Assembly: GCA_963821735.1 (NCBI GenBank) | Contig: CAWGFK010000056.1 | Location: forward strand, 1-64,000 | Direction of reading: 5' to 3' | Source: Laspinema sp963821735 | GTDB lineage: Bacteria; Cyanobacteriota; Cyanobacteriia; Cyanobacteriales; Laspinemataceae | DNA length: 64,000 nt | Shown here: positions 36,642 to 47,378 of the stretch, piece by piece | Layout of the letters: each line of letters starts with the position of its first letter | Position numbering within the stretch: the stretch's first letter is position 1 | The notes under the pieces: generated by a model | Told to the model about the DNA's origin: nothing | The model's input: only the letters and a program-made list of their open reading frames with translations | Databases searched by the model: none | Position numbers and translations under genes: made by a program

Positions 36642-36761
36642 ACAATTGCGGGTTGTTACAATTGCTGCGGGTTGTTACAATTGCGCGTTGTTACAATGGC
36701 GGGTTGTTACAATTGCGGGTTGTTACAATTGCGGGTTTTCACAATTGCGGGTTGTTACAAT
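36633..36761. repeat. tandem 16-bp repeat, eight units
   Basis: Eight consecutive units of GCGGGTTGTTACAATT, two slightly variant in length and three with substitutions (for example GCGGGTTTTCACAATT), run directly on from the right arm of the long inverted repeat. There is no spacer diversity, so it is not a CRISPR array. Confidence 0.9.
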
Positions 36762-36768
36762 CCAGGCC

Positions 36769-36794
36769 AAAAAAAATAGCCCGCACAGGCGGGC
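36769..36794 (-). terminator. intrinsic terminator of desB
   Basis: Read on the minus strand, GCCCGC-CTGT-GCGGGC is followed by TATTTTTTTT, 47 bp after the desB stop. Confidence 0.8.
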
Positions 36795-36840
36795 CATTTG
36801 CCAAGGGTCCCAACCCGGAAAGAGTCGGGACTATTTCGAG

Positions 36841-37917
36841 TTATTTCGATTTCGGCTTCCAGGGAGATTCATAGTACACCTTGGATCCGGTATTTGGCAC
36901 AAAATGACAGGACCAATAAGAGCGAATAAAGCTCTTCAAAATGGGTTCATTGGAGGAACGATAATAATCACCTAGCAGGGGTTTAATCGCCTCGGTTGCT
37001 GTCTTTAAATGATAGTGGGGCATATTTAAGAAAATATGATGCGCCACATGAGTGCCAATGTTATGATGGATGGGATTGATAAATCCATAGTCGCGATCGA
37101 TGGTGGAAAGCGCACCTTTGAGAAAATACCAATCTTCTCCTCGGTACCAGGGGATATCATCTTCGGTATGATGCAAGAAGGTCACTAAGTCCAACCACAT
37201 CACGAAAATGATGTAAGGCACGAGGTAATATTTGACCAAAAACACCCACCCAAATTGATAGGTGAGGACGCCGAGAAATCCCACCATCATCACCCACAGG
37301 ACCGAACTGGTCACAATATCCCATTTTTCCGAGGGACGGAACAGGGGACTGCTGGGGAGAAAATGGGAACCGGCGCGATCGGGCGATCGCTTGAACAGAT
37401 AAAGCGGATAGGCGAGTAAGGGTAAATAAAAGCGGAATAGCTTTTCATACCAAGGCATCCGATTGTATTTTTCCTCGGATACCGGATACCAGCTTTCGTC
37501 GGTGTCCAAATTTCCCGTGTTCCCATGATGGGTCCGGTGACTGATTCGCCAACCGTGGTAAGGCACCAAAATCGGAATATGAGACAAATGTCCAATTAGG
37601 TTATTCAACCATTTGAGCTTAGAAAAAGAGCCATGACCGCAGTCATGACCCACTACAAATAATGCCCAAAACATTGTCCCTTGCATCACCCAGAAAATGG
37701 GGAAAAAGAACCAGGAATCCAGATTGTATGCGATCGCATACAGTCCCGCAATAATCCCAACATCCAAAAAAAAGTAACTCAGAGACTTGGGTATCGAGGG
37801 TTCAAAACACTCGGCAGGAATTGCCGCCTTCACATCCTGAAGAGTAAAAGGTAACTCTTGGGTTTGTGTTTGTGAAACTGTACCAGTCGTCTGATTTAGA
37901 ACTGTGTTTGCTTGCAC
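36841..37917 (-). CDS. desB: acyl-lipid omega-3 (delta-15) fatty acid desaturase
   Basis: The 358-residue membrane enzyme has the three His boxes HDCGH (91-95), HRTHH (127-131) and HVAHH (~293), which bind the di-iron centre. Context GNTGNLDTDESWYPV after box 2 and HHNIGTHVAHHIF around box 3 are typical of the omega-3 group (DesB), as opposed to DesA (delta-12). It inserts the omega-3 double bond into membrane-lipid acyl chains using ferredoxin and O2, usually as a low-temperature response. A ~470-bp upstream gap may hold its regulatory leader. The gene is complete and has its own terminator. Confidence 0.92.
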   Translation of the reverse strand: MQANTVLNQTTGTVSQTQTQELPFTLQDVKAAIPAECFEPSIPKSLSYFFLDVGIIAGLYAIAYNLDSWFFFPIFWVMQGTMFWALFVVGHDCGHGSFSKLKWLNNLIGHLSHIPILVPYHGWRISHRTHHGNTGNLDTDESWYPVSEEKYNRMPWYEKLFRFYLPLLAYPLYLFKRSPDRAGSHFLPSSPLFRPSEKWDIVTSSVLWVMMVGFLGVLTYQFGWVFLVKYYLVPYIIFVMWLDLVTFLHHTEDDIPWYRGEDWYFLKGALSTIDRDYGFINPIHHNIGTHVAHHIFLNMPHYHLKTATEAIKPLLGDYYRSSNEPILKSFIRSYWSCHFVPNTGSKVYYESPWKPKSK

Positions 37918-38386
37918 GAAATTTCCGCTTTTACCTGATTTTCAAATCTGCCTTTCACCCTTAACCCGTCCCTTTCAGCCTGGAAAGGCTTCAAAGTCTT
38001 TTCCCCAAGGAGACCCTCGTTATTCAGTCCATTCATTACCCGGATGCGGTCCTCCTCATGATTAAACGAATTGAACCCCACGGGTCTGAAAACGCTGAGA
38101 ACTCCCTGACGCTTTATAAAAAAACTTGAGGGACAGGGAAGATGAAAAACGCAGTCGATAAACGGAATTCATTTTAACCCGTTTTGAGCTGAATTGTTAA
38201 GAAACGTTTCAAAATTACGAATTATGATGCCTACAACTCATAACCTCTGCCTATTTCTGGGATACCCGATCGCATTCCTGAAACAGTTGCTAGTTGGCAA
38301 TAGACTACTTTGCCAGCAGGGGTCAGTTACTGGTATCGGCTGACATCACCAATAACCAATAACTCATCATCAATCACCCAAGTTCG
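37918..38386. other. intergenic region upstream of desB
   Basis: No gene is supported. A 61-codon minus-strand frame overlapping the desB start lacks family support. The segment should contain the desB promoter and 5' leader, and the 3' end of the radical SAM transcript. GAAACGTTTC near 38201 is a short palindrome that could be an operator, but this is speculative. Confidence 0.35.
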
Positions 38387-39958
38387 TTAAGCCACCTCAG
38401 AGGTTACCGCTACCGGGGACAACGCCTCCTGGCGTTGAAATTCCCTTAATTGCGCTTCAATTTCATCCCGAACAATTTGACGATATTCCAGAAAATGTTC
38501 GTTATGAGCGCAAACTGTTAGATAGGCTTCCCAAACCCCGGGATTTTGCCTCATAACACTGAACAAATGATGCCAGAATTTCCAGCGCGTTTTCCGTTTA
38601 ATCCCTTGTCGCCAGATGATAATTCCTAACGCCCGGATATCAACCCAACTGGGAAATTTAGCCGGGGGTTTACATTTGGGTGCACCTAACTTGAGAAAAC
38701 AGCGATAGGTGCGATCGAGAAAAACTTCTGGATCATACAGTTGCCAAAACGCCTCGATATATTCTTGAGCAATATCCGTAATCGGACGAGTCGGCACAAA
38801 GTTCATTAACGTGCTTTGATTGATATCTTGGCGATCATTCACCCGCAAGCGTCCCTCTTTTTCCAGGCGATGCCAGAGGGCCGTATTCGGCAACGCTTGC
38901 AGCATTCCAAACATCGCCGTCGGAATGGCTGCCTCTTCCACAAACTTAACAATCCGGGAACTGGCGTCTTTTTTCTCCCCATCAAAGCCAATAATAAATC
39001 CCGCCATCGGACGTAAGCCCGCATGAATTATTTTATCAACGGATTCAGTTAAAGAACTCCGGGTATTTTGGAATTTTTTAGTCATTGATAAACTGTCTTC
39101 ATCGGGAGTTTCAATTCCTAAAAATACCGCATCAAAATTACAGTCTACCATCAAGTCCATCAAATCAGTATCGGCAGCTAAATCAATGGATGCCTCGGTA
39201 TTAAATCGGAAGGGATACTGATGTTCCGCTTGCCAAACTTTCAAGGCTTGCAGCAATAGCCTAACATTGCGTTTATTACCGATAAAATTATCATCCACCA
39301 TAAAGACACTGCGTCGCCATCCCAACTCATAGAGGAAATCTAATTCGGCTAACAGTTGTTCGGGGGTTTTGGTTCGGGGTTTGCGACCATAGAGGACGAT
39401 AATATCACAAAATTCACATTGGAACGGACAACCCCGAGAGAATTGAACCGACATCGAATCATAAGCATCTAATTCGAGTAAGTCATACCGGGGAACCGGA
39501 GTTTCGCTGACATCAGGTTTTTCCAAAGTCCGAAAAACGCCCTGAGTTTCACCCTTTTCCAAGGCATCAATAAACATCGGCAGGGTAATTTCCCCTTCAT
39601 CTAAAATCATAAAATCCGGGTTTGCAGCAGCGACTTCATCGGGAACTGAAGTGGGGTAAGGTCCACCCACTGCGACCGATTTACCGCGCCGTTTTGCCTC
39701 GCGAATTTGCTCCAGCAAATCTTGTTTTTGAACAATCATTGCTGAGAAAATAACCAATTCTGCCCAATCCCACTCCGCTTCCGTCACGGGGCGAATATTG
39801 CGGTCTACCAGTTTAAAATCCCAGGTTTGCGGTAAAATTGCAGCGACAGTGATTAATCCCAAGGGGGGTAACAAAACCTGGCGATCGACCAATTCTAAAA
39901 TCTTGTTGTAAGACCAAAAAGTGGGAGGAAACAGGGGATACACGAGTAAAGTTCGCAT
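38387..39958 (-). CDS. B12-binding domain radical SAM protein
   Basis: The 523-residue protein has an N-terminal cobalamin-binding-type domain (LLPPLGLITVAAILPQ, VFRNI-like strand, AVGGPYPTSVPDEV), then the radical SAM core with RGCPFQCEFCDI (CxxxCxxC at ~176-184), VDDNFIGNK, FLGIETPDEDSL and GFIIGFDGE. The C-terminal ~130 residues are helical. The class includes B12-dependent methylases such as HpnP, which 2-methylates hopanoids, but similar proteins of unknown role are common in cyanobacteria. I cannot decide between them from sequence, so no symbol is given. Confidence 0.85.
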   Translation of the reverse strand: MRTLLVYPLFPPTFWSYNKILELVDRQVLLPPLGLITVAAILPQTWDFKLVDRNIRPVTEAEWDWAELVIFSAMIVQKQDLLEQIREAKRRGKSVAVGGPYPTSVPDEVAAANPDFMILDEGEITLPMFIDALEKGETQGVFRTLEKPDVSETPVPRYDLLELDAYDSMSVQFSRGCPFQCEFCDIIVLYGRKPRTKTPEQLLAELDFLYELGWRRSVFMVDDNFIGNKRNVRLLLQALKVWQAEHQYPFRFNTEASIDLAADTDLMDLMVDCNFDAVFLGIETPDEDSLSMTKKFQNTRSSLTESVDKIIHAGLRPMAGFIIGFDGEKKDASSRIVKFVEEAAIPTAMFGMLQALPNTALWHRLEKEGRLRVNDRQDINQSTLMNFVPTRPITDIAQEYIEAFWQLYDPEVFLDRTYRCFLKLGAPKCKPPAKFPSWVDIRALGIIIWRQGIKRKTRWKFWHHLFSVMRQNPGVWEAYLTVCAHNEHFLEYRQIVRDEIEAQLREFQRQEALSPVAVTSEVA

Positions 39959-40072
39959 TATCTAGCACTCCTTATCGAAGGTTTCATGGTCCGTGGTCTT
40001 GATTGTAACGATTTTCTCGAACTTTGTCCGTGCGATCGGCAGTTGATCCTCAATTCCTCCCCTAACTTCCCT

Positions 40073-40396
40073 GTTCGTAGTAACGACTTCAGTCGTTCTT
40101 CGGTGTTTGTAGTAACGACTTCAGTCGTTCTCCGGCGTTTGTAGTAACGACTTCAGTCGTTCCCTCCGGCGTTTGTAGTAACGACTTCAGTCGTTCCCTC
40201 CGGCGTTTAAAACCCCCGCCTAATCGCTAAAATTGGCTCATAAACCCACGAAAATCTATATACGGTAAGGTTTTTAGCGACAATCCTGGGAAGAGAACGA
40301 CTGAAGTCGTTACTACGAACAATTGAAGAGAACGACTGAAGTCGTTACTACGAACAATTGAAGAGAACGACTGAAGTCGTTACTACGAACAATTGA
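40073..40396. repeat. two opposed arrays of a palindromic repeat
   Basis: Four copies of GTAGTAACGACTTCAGTCGTTC (40073-40207, period ~32-35) and three copies in inverse orientation (40292-40396, period ~37) flank ~85 bp of unique sequence. Each copy contains the near-palindrome AACGACTTCAGTCGTT. The two arrays are mutually complementary, so a transcript could fold into a long branched hairpin. No gene is present in 39959-40404. Confidence 0.85.
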
Positions 40397-40404
40397 AGAA
40401 AACA

Positions 40405-43343
40405 TTATCCTAGGAGGATATCATCTAGGATGAGCTTGTTGGGAGCACTGCCGAAACTGACAGAACGGGCGACTCCGGCGAAGGGAAGGGTTACTTGCTC
40501 AAATTCTCCATACACATGGGGTAAGGAACCTGCTGCCGTGGTGGATAAGGGGATGGATGCCAAGATGTTGCCCGATGCGCCTAATCCATCATAGAGGGTG
40601 ACAGTGTGATTGGCGAAGGGAGAAGCATAGAAGAAGGAGAGTTGATTGTCAAATCCACCTTCTACGTTCATGACGATCGCCCCTTCTTCTCCATAGGTGA
40701 GGGCAGTTGTACCGCTAGGGGGAGGGGCAAAATTGCCTCCGAATTCATCGGGAAATCCCAAGGCATCTAAAGCATCGGTACTGATGATTCCCAAGGCGTT
40801 GCCAGAAAAAGATATTCCCCGATCGCCATAAAATCCGCTTACTGGATCTAAATTTCTCACCCCTTCAAAGTTGAGTAAGGCAGGCAGATCGCTGCGGGGA
40901 ATGACGAGGGTCGCACTACTTTGGGCACCGATTTCTACTCCTGGGGTGGGATTGACTAAGGCGAGATTAATGGTTTCGGCGACTTCAACGATCGCATCGT
41001 TGGCGATCGGAATCGTCACGGTTTGGACGGTTTCTCCCGGGGCAAAGTTGACGGGAATCGGGGTATTATTGTAATCCAATGGTGCAGTGGCCGTCCCATC
41101 CCCTAAAACGACGGTGGCACTGGCAGGGAGATGAAGTCCTCCAGCGCGGGTGACGGTGACGGCGAGAGTTTGGTGCCATCTTCTGCGATGCTGAAGGTTG
41201 GCGCACTAAATTCCAGGCGGATATCATTGTCTAAAACCGCCACCGTTGCTGCATTTTGCGGACCAATTCGGGCTCCGGCGCTGGGATTAGTGAGGGTGAA
41301 TTGGAGGGTTTCGTTGGGTTCGCTTTCGGTATCATTGATGATGGGAACGGCAACGGTTTGGACGGTTTCTCCTGGGGCGAAATTGACGAGAATTGGGGTA
41401 TTATTGTAATCAAAGGGAGCAGTGGCAGTGCCATCGGTGAGGGCGATTGTTGCGGAAAAAGCGTTCTCCAGTCGGCCTTCCCGGGTGACGGTTACGGGTG
41501 CGATCGCGGTACCATCTTCATTGACAACAAAGTTCGTCTCACCAAACTGCAATAGCACATCGTTATCAACAAGCGTGAACACTGCCGTAGTCGGTTGGGT
41601 CAGGGTTGCCTCGCCGGTGGGATTGAGTAAGGCGAGATTGATGGTTTCATCCGGTTCTATAATTTCATCATCCACCAGAGGAAGTTCGACGGTTTGGAGG
41701 GTTTCTCCTGGTGCAAAGTCTACGGAAATTGGGGTGGGGTCGTAATCAACGGGGGCCGTGGTGGTGCCATCACTTAATCCAATCGTGACCCCGGTGGGAA
41801 TGTCTGTAAACCCAATGCGCTGAACTTGGACGGGTTGGATGGGGGTAGCGTCCTCGACTCCACTAAAATCGGGGCGAGTAAACTGCAAAGCAGTATCATT
41901 ATCGATGATGGTAAATGTAGCGCTATTGGGGGTTCCGAGGGTTGCGCCTCCGGTGGGATTAACTAAGGTGAGAGCTAAGGTTTCATCAGGTTCTATACTG
42001 TTATCGTTGAGGATAGGAATTGAGACAGTTTGAGTGGTTTCTCCGGGGGCAAAAGTGAGAGAAATTGGGGTATTATCGAAATCTTCCGGTGCAGTTGCGC
42101 TCTCCTCTTCTAGGGCGATGGTTACGGTCACTGGACGATTGAGGGAACCTGTGCGGGTTACAGTGACAGGAACCAGGGGGGTGCTATCTTCCTGGGTTTG
42201 AAAGTCGGTTTGATTGAACTGTATGCTGACTCCATTAACCGTCTCATCGATCAGGGTGAAGCTGGTGGTGGTGGTTGTGCCTAGGGTTGCGCCTCCGGTG
42301 GGGGTGGTGAGGGTCAAACTGAGGGTTTCGACGCCTGCGGCAATCAGTTCATTGACGAGGGGAATCGTGACGGTTTGTGCGATGACTCCCGGGGCAAAGT
42401 TTACCGGAACCTGTAGGGTATTCAGATCATCGGGGGGGATGGGGATATCGGGGGAGAGGGTGATGGTTGCGCCGACTGCACTCTCACTTACCCCACTGCG
42501 GAGAACGGTGATCGTAGCCACAGCCTCACCTTGGTCATTGAGGGTAAAGGTTTGCTCACCAAAAGAGAGTGCTACATCGTCATCCAGAATGGTGATGGTG
42601 GATTGCGATCGCGCGCCAAGTCCGAGATTCTCAGTGGGATTGACTAAGCTAAGATTGAAGGTTTCTGTGGGTTCTACAATCTGATCATCAATCATCGGAA
42701 TCGTCACCACTGCCTGAGACTGTCCGGGGGCAAAGGTGACCCCCCGAGGACCTCCGATGTAATCTGCTGAGGCGATCGCCGTCCCATCCGTGGGTAGAAC
42801 TGTCACACTAGCGGCCTCACTTAAGTTTCCACTGCGAAGTAACCTCACTTCTACACTGGGAACCCCCTCCTGAATCGTAAAATTGGCGGCACTCAACTCG
42901 ACGACACTCGCCAGGGGGTCGAGAGTTTCACTTAAAAAATCCGTAGCATCCAAATTAATCGACCCGGATACCTCCCCAATTACTTGGCGACTGCCATTTT
43001 GGATCACCACCACTTGAGTGGCAGCCACCACCGGATTTGAACTCCCATTTTCCGTTCGGTCAAAAATTGGTTCTAGGCGAATTTCTGCCGTTCTTAAATC
43101 TCGGGAAACCGCCAGTCTATCCACCCCTTTTTGAAAATCAACAATCGTATCTTGGCCAAACCCCAGGACAAAAATATCCGACCCGAAATCGCCAATTAAG
43201 GTATCCTCTCCTAGACCCCCAAAGAGAATATCCTCTCCGGCATTTCCCAAGAGAGAATCATTGCCATCCCCGCCAATGATGGTATCGTCACTGTCGGTGC
43301 CAATTAAAGTATTCCCTTGATTATCCCCAAAAATGAACGTCAT
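40405..43343 (-). CDS. large RTX-like/Calx-beta surface or secreted protein, one frame break
   Basis: The two frames 43343-41103 and 41079-40405 join into a ~979-residue protein if one A is restored in ACCAAACTC near 41177, which continues the pattern as VTVTRAGGL. The N-terminus has RTX-type nonapeptides (DDTIIGGDGNDSLLGNAG, GEDTLIGDFGSD) that bind Ca2+. About seven Calx-beta domains follow, each with VNFAPGETxQTVxIPxxxD and DETxxLxLxNPTGGA. The last ~130 residues are a separate beta-rich domain (LLNFEGVRNLDPVSGFYGDR). No signal peptide is seen, consistent with type I secretion of RTX proteins. It probably acts at the cell surface. The break is in a homopolymer, so error is likely. Confidence 0.8.
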
Positions 43344-43960
43344 CCGTTAATCCTCCTGTTAACCCGTTGTGCTTTGCCCCAATGCACCCTAATGCATCTG
43401 ATCGCGAAGCGGGGCGTCGGCACGATCTGGCATTTAAAATCCCTGGAAATTGCCCTGCAAAATGGCTAATTTCCATCCTCCTAAATTTTCTCAGACCCTC
43501 CCCAAGGGACAGCCGAAAAAATGAATCTTTGATTTTTTTAAATGGGTGAAGAGTTTAATACCACACCCATCGGTTCTTTACCCATTTGAAGACTCCTTTA
43601 AATCATCTGACAGTTCATGCCAGCCATTTGCTGCCAGTCTAGTTGCCTGCCGATGCCACATCGATACTCACTTGTAAGCGGTTTCGATATAGGATCTGAC
43701 GTATTTTCAGCTTCCAGATGCTCCCTGACAGTAAAATTCATGGTAAAAATAGTAGCATATTGGCGGGGGTAGGGGATGAGAAGCGTCACCTCAACTCTGG
43801 CAGTTGCCAACGGATTAGGGCCAGAAACCCGGTTGCTTCTCCCGGGGTTCTCATCCCGCCTCGGACGCCCCACTCCACCCCAGGGGGTCTCCAAATTTCC
43901 TCAAGAGTATGTCAAAATATCGATGCAAACGCGATCGAGCAATTGAGTAGGAGATTTGTC
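43344..43960. other. intergenic region upstream of leuS
   Basis: No gene is supported. The long plus-strand frame that precedes leuS from 43718 is not LeuRS-like before 43961. An inverted repeat (GGGATGAGAA at 43773-43782 and TTCTCATCCC at 43848-43857) encloses 65 bases and may fold in the leuS leader. A T-box would not be expected in this phylum. Confidence 0.4.
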
Positions 43961-46523
43961 GTGGAATCCCGTTATAATCCCGCATCCCTTGAGGAAAAGT
44001 GGCAACAAACTTGGACAGAACGCCAGTTATACCAAACCCCAGAAACCCGCGATCGGCCTAAATTTTATGCCCTGTCCATGTTTCCCTATCCCTCGGGCAA
44101 CCTGCACATGGGTCATGTCCGAGTCTACACCATCACCGACGTGATTGGCCGTCTCAAGCGGATGCAAGGGTATCGCGTCCTGAATCCGATGGGATGGGAT
44201 GCCTTTGGACTCCCGGCAGAAAATGCCGCCATTGAACGCGGGATTCATCCGGCGAAATGGACCTATCAAAATATCGCCCAGATGAAACAACAACTGGAAC
44301 GTCTGGGAATTGCCTTCGATTGGACTAGAGAAGTTGCCACCTGTTCCCCGGACTATTACAAATGGACCCAGTGGATATTTTTGCAGTTTTTTAATGCGGG
44401 ACTTGCCTACCAAAAAGAAGCGGCAGTCAACTGGGACCCCATTGACCAAACTGTGCTTGCCAATGAACAAGTAGATAACGAGGGTCGGTCCTGGCGATCG
44501 GGGGCGAAAGTTGAGCGGAAATTGCTCAAACAATGGTTCTTCAAAATTACCGATTATGCTGAACAATTACTCAATGATTTAGACCAATTAACCGGCTGGC
44601 CGGAACGGGTTAAACTGATGCAAGCCAACTGGATTGGTAAATCCGTCGGCGCTTATTTAGAATTCCCCATTGTGGGCAGTACGGAAAAAGTTGCAGTCTT
44701 TACCACTCGTCCCGATACGGTTTATGGGGTAACTTATGTGGTATTAGCCCCGGAACATCCCTTAACCCGACAAGTCACCACGGGCGATCGATTAGCATCG
44801 GTTGAATCCTTCATTGAAGAAGTTAGCAATCAAAGCGAATTAGAACGCACTGCCGACGATAAACCGAAACGGGGAATTCCGACCGGAGGAACGGCAATTA
44901 ATCCTTTTACCGGGGAAGAAATTCCGATTTGGATTGCCGATTATGTCCTTTATGAATATGGAACTGGGGCGGTGATGGGAGTTCCCGCCCATGATGTCCG
45001 GGATTTCAAATTTGCCCGGGAACAGAATTTACCCATTAAACAGGTAATTGTGCGCGCCGATGCGGCGGATGAAAAAGCGCAGTTAAAAGAAGCCTATACC
45101 GAACCGGGAATTGTGATTAATTCCGAGCATTTTTAATGGCATGGAATCCCCTACAGCTAAAGGGGAAATTATCGCCTATGCCGAACGACAAAAATGGGGA
45201 AAAGCGCGAGTCCAATATCGCCTCAGAGATTGGCTGATTTCCCGTCAACGATACTGGGGTGCACCGATTCCCGTGATTCACTGTCCCAGTTGCGGGGCAG
45301 TCCCCGTTCCCGATGAAGATTTGCCCGTGCAATTGCCGGAAGATGTGGCCTTTTCCGGACGGGGATTATCTCCCTTATCCCAGTTAGAAAGTTGGGTGAA
45401 TGTGCCTTGTCCCAGTTGTGGAGAACCGGCGAAACGAGAAACCGATACGATGGATACCTTTATCGATTCATCCTGGTATTTCTTGCGCTATCCCGATGCT
45501 CAAAATGCGGACAAAGCCTTTGATACCCAGCAGGTGAATGATTGGTTGCCCGTGGATCAATATGTCGGGGGAATTGAACACGCAATTTTGCATTTACTCT
45601 ATTCTCGATTCTTTACCAAAGTCTTGAGAGACCGGGGATTATTGAACTTTGATGAACCGTTCCAACGCCTGCTGACTCAGGGAATGGTCCAGGGATTAAC
45701 CTACAAAAATCCGCAAACTGGGAAATACATTCCTTCCGCCCAAGTCAATGCCAGTGACCCGAAAGACCCGAAACTGGGCGAAGCGTTGCAAGTCTTCTAT
45801 GAGAAGATGTCTAAATCCAAATATAACGGCGTTGACCCCTTAGAAGTGTTGGCAAAATATGGGGCGGATACGGCGCGGATGTTTATTTTGTTTAAAGCGC
45901 CACCGGAGAAAGATTTAGAATGGGAAGATGCGGACGTAGAGGGACAATTCCGCTTTTTAAATCGGGTCTGGCGGTTGGTGACAGAATATGCAGAAACCAC
46001 TCCAGCCAAACAGGTGAAAGGGGAGTTAAGCAAAGCTGAAAAAGAATTGCGTCGGGCGATTCATACGGCAATTAAAGAAATTACCGAGGATTTAGACGGG
46101 GAGTATCAGTTTAATACAGCAGTTTCGGAGTTGATGAAACTCAGTAATGCCTTGAATGATGCGGACTGCAAAAATTCGGCAATTTATACCGAAGGGATTA
46201 AAACCCTGTTGATTTTGTTGGCCCCCTTTGCACCCCATATTGCCGAGGAATTGTGGCAGGGAATTGGGAATCAGACCTCAGTTCATGAGCAATCTTGGCC
46301 TGGGGTGGATTTGGATGCGTTGGTGGTGGATGAAATCACCTTAGTGATTCAAATTAGTGGCAAGACTCGGGGAACGATTCAGGTTCCTGCACAAGCAACT
46401 CGGGAGGAGTTGGAACAGTATGCGCGGGAGTCGGAAGTGGCGCAGAAGTATATTGCGGGACAGGAGATTAAAAAGGCGATCGTTGTTCCGGGTAAGTTGG
46501 TGAATTTTGTGCTGGGGAAATAG
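43961..46523 (+). CDS. leuS: leucyl-tRNA synthetase, one frame break
   Basis: LeuRS charges tRNA-Leu in the cytosol. From the GTG at 43961 (VESRYNPASLEEKWQQTW, with AGGAG upstream) the frame runs to 45136, and the adjacent frame continues from GMESPTAKGEIIAYAERQ to 46523. Deleting one T from the T-run at 45130-45134 gives 853 residues, the normal length. It has the class I HMGH signature (NLHMGH, ~48-53), the editing domain with TRPDTVYGVTYVVL and GAVMGVPAHDVRDF, a zinc-ribbon-type CPSCG pair, and KMSKSKYNG (~616-624). Because the enzyme is essential, the break is almost certainly a sequencing indel. Confidence 0.94.
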
Positions 46524-46537
46524 GCGATAGTTTATAC

Positions 46538-46685
46538 CTCAAGTCCGGCGGGGGTTCAAACCTCCGCCTAACAACTTAAGTCGGCTTCAGCCGACTGAAA
46601 GTCTTATTCAGTGGGTTTTTTAGTCGGTTTTTAACCGACTTTAGCTATGAGGCCGCCAATCGATTGATCCCCCGCCGGAGTTGAG
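46538..46685. mobile_element. MITE-like element of 148 bp with nested palindromes
   Basis: The termini CTCAAGTCCGGCGGGGG (46538-46554) and its near-exact inverse (46669-46685, 16 of 17 positions) bound an element that contains AGTCGGCT-TC-AGCCGACT and AGTCGGTT-TTT-AACCGACT. It has no coding capacity. It lies directly after leuS and may act as its transcription end. Confidence 0.6.
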
Positions 46686-46731
46686 AATGGTGCTTTAGCT
46701 ATTTGTCCTGGGATTCAGGAGTTGCTCAAAT

Positions 46732-47378
46732 TCAGCTATGGAACCCACAGAAATGGTTTGACGATGTAGCTGTTTTAGAGTCGAATTGGAGTCCCTGTTC
46801 CATTGCTTCTTCTCGGATGAGTTCTTCCATTGGACTGATGAATGGCATTTGTCTTTCCTCCCGATATTCAATGAGTTGGGTTTTTAATTGTTGTTCGAGT
46901 TGTTTCGGTAGGGTTACGATGCGATCGAGGAACCGGAATAAGTTCTCTACTTCTTCTCGACTATATCCTCGTTCAAACAGGGAACGGATTAGGGTCCATT
47001 TCCACTGTTTTCGTTCGTCCATTTTGCGGTTGGTGGCCTGGGTTTTTAAATGGGCCATGACCATGAGGGCAAACGGATTCTGTTCTGATTCTAACTCTTC
47101 CCACCGGGTTTGGTAGTCTAAGAGTTTGACTGTGGGAAATTTCAGTTTTAGCTCATATCCATCTAGGGTATAAGCATATTCGATGGGTCGCCAAGTGGGG
47201 TGTTCGTCCCCTAAGATAGCGAGACTGACAACGGGTTTATCATACTGGTCAAAAGCGCGGTAGTTATAGCGATAGATGCGTTTAGGAAAGTCGGTAACGG
47301 ATTGGCTTTGGATTTTGAATTGAATGAGTATCCAGAGGATAGTGCCGGTGATGAGTTTAACTTCAAATAGTTGACCGG
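46732..47378 (-). pseudogene. Rpn-type nuclease/transposase fragment, 5' end missing
   Basis: The minus-strand frame is open from about 47378 to 46732 but lacks its N-terminus. It reads LFEVKLITGTILWILIQFKI, IYRYNYRAFDQYDKPVVSLA and ILGDEHPTWRPIEYAY. It then continues to the C-terminal helices NLFRFLDRIVTLPKQLEQQL and EYREERQMPFISPMEELIRE. This is the family of cyanobacterial Rpn-like proteins with a PD-(D/E)XK fold (IQFKIQSQ is the degenerated E-x-K strand). It meets head to head with a plus-strand fragment of the same family at ~47379, which suggests a local rearrangement. Confidence 0.65.

Noticed and set aside
36633..36761. CRISPR array
   Set aside because: The 16-bp units are contiguous without unique spacers.
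37896..38081. 61-codon minus-strand frame overlapping the desB start
   Set aside because: No support beyond being open; lies where the desB leader is expected.
40073..40396. CRISPR array
   Set aside because: Repeats are palindromic, the intervals are near-identical short sequences rather than spacers, and no cas genes are present.
42214..42684. 156-codon plus-strand frame
   Set aside because: Antisense shadow of the Calx-beta repeats; low-complexity Val/Ser composition.
43718..43960. N-terminal extension of leuS
   Set aside because: The first 81 codons do not resemble LeuRS; a GTG with AGGAG upstream at 43961 gives the normal N-terminus.
46550..46570. tRNA T-loop-like GGTTCAAACC
   Set aside because: No cloverleaf could be built around it; it belongs to the terminal part of the MITE-like element.
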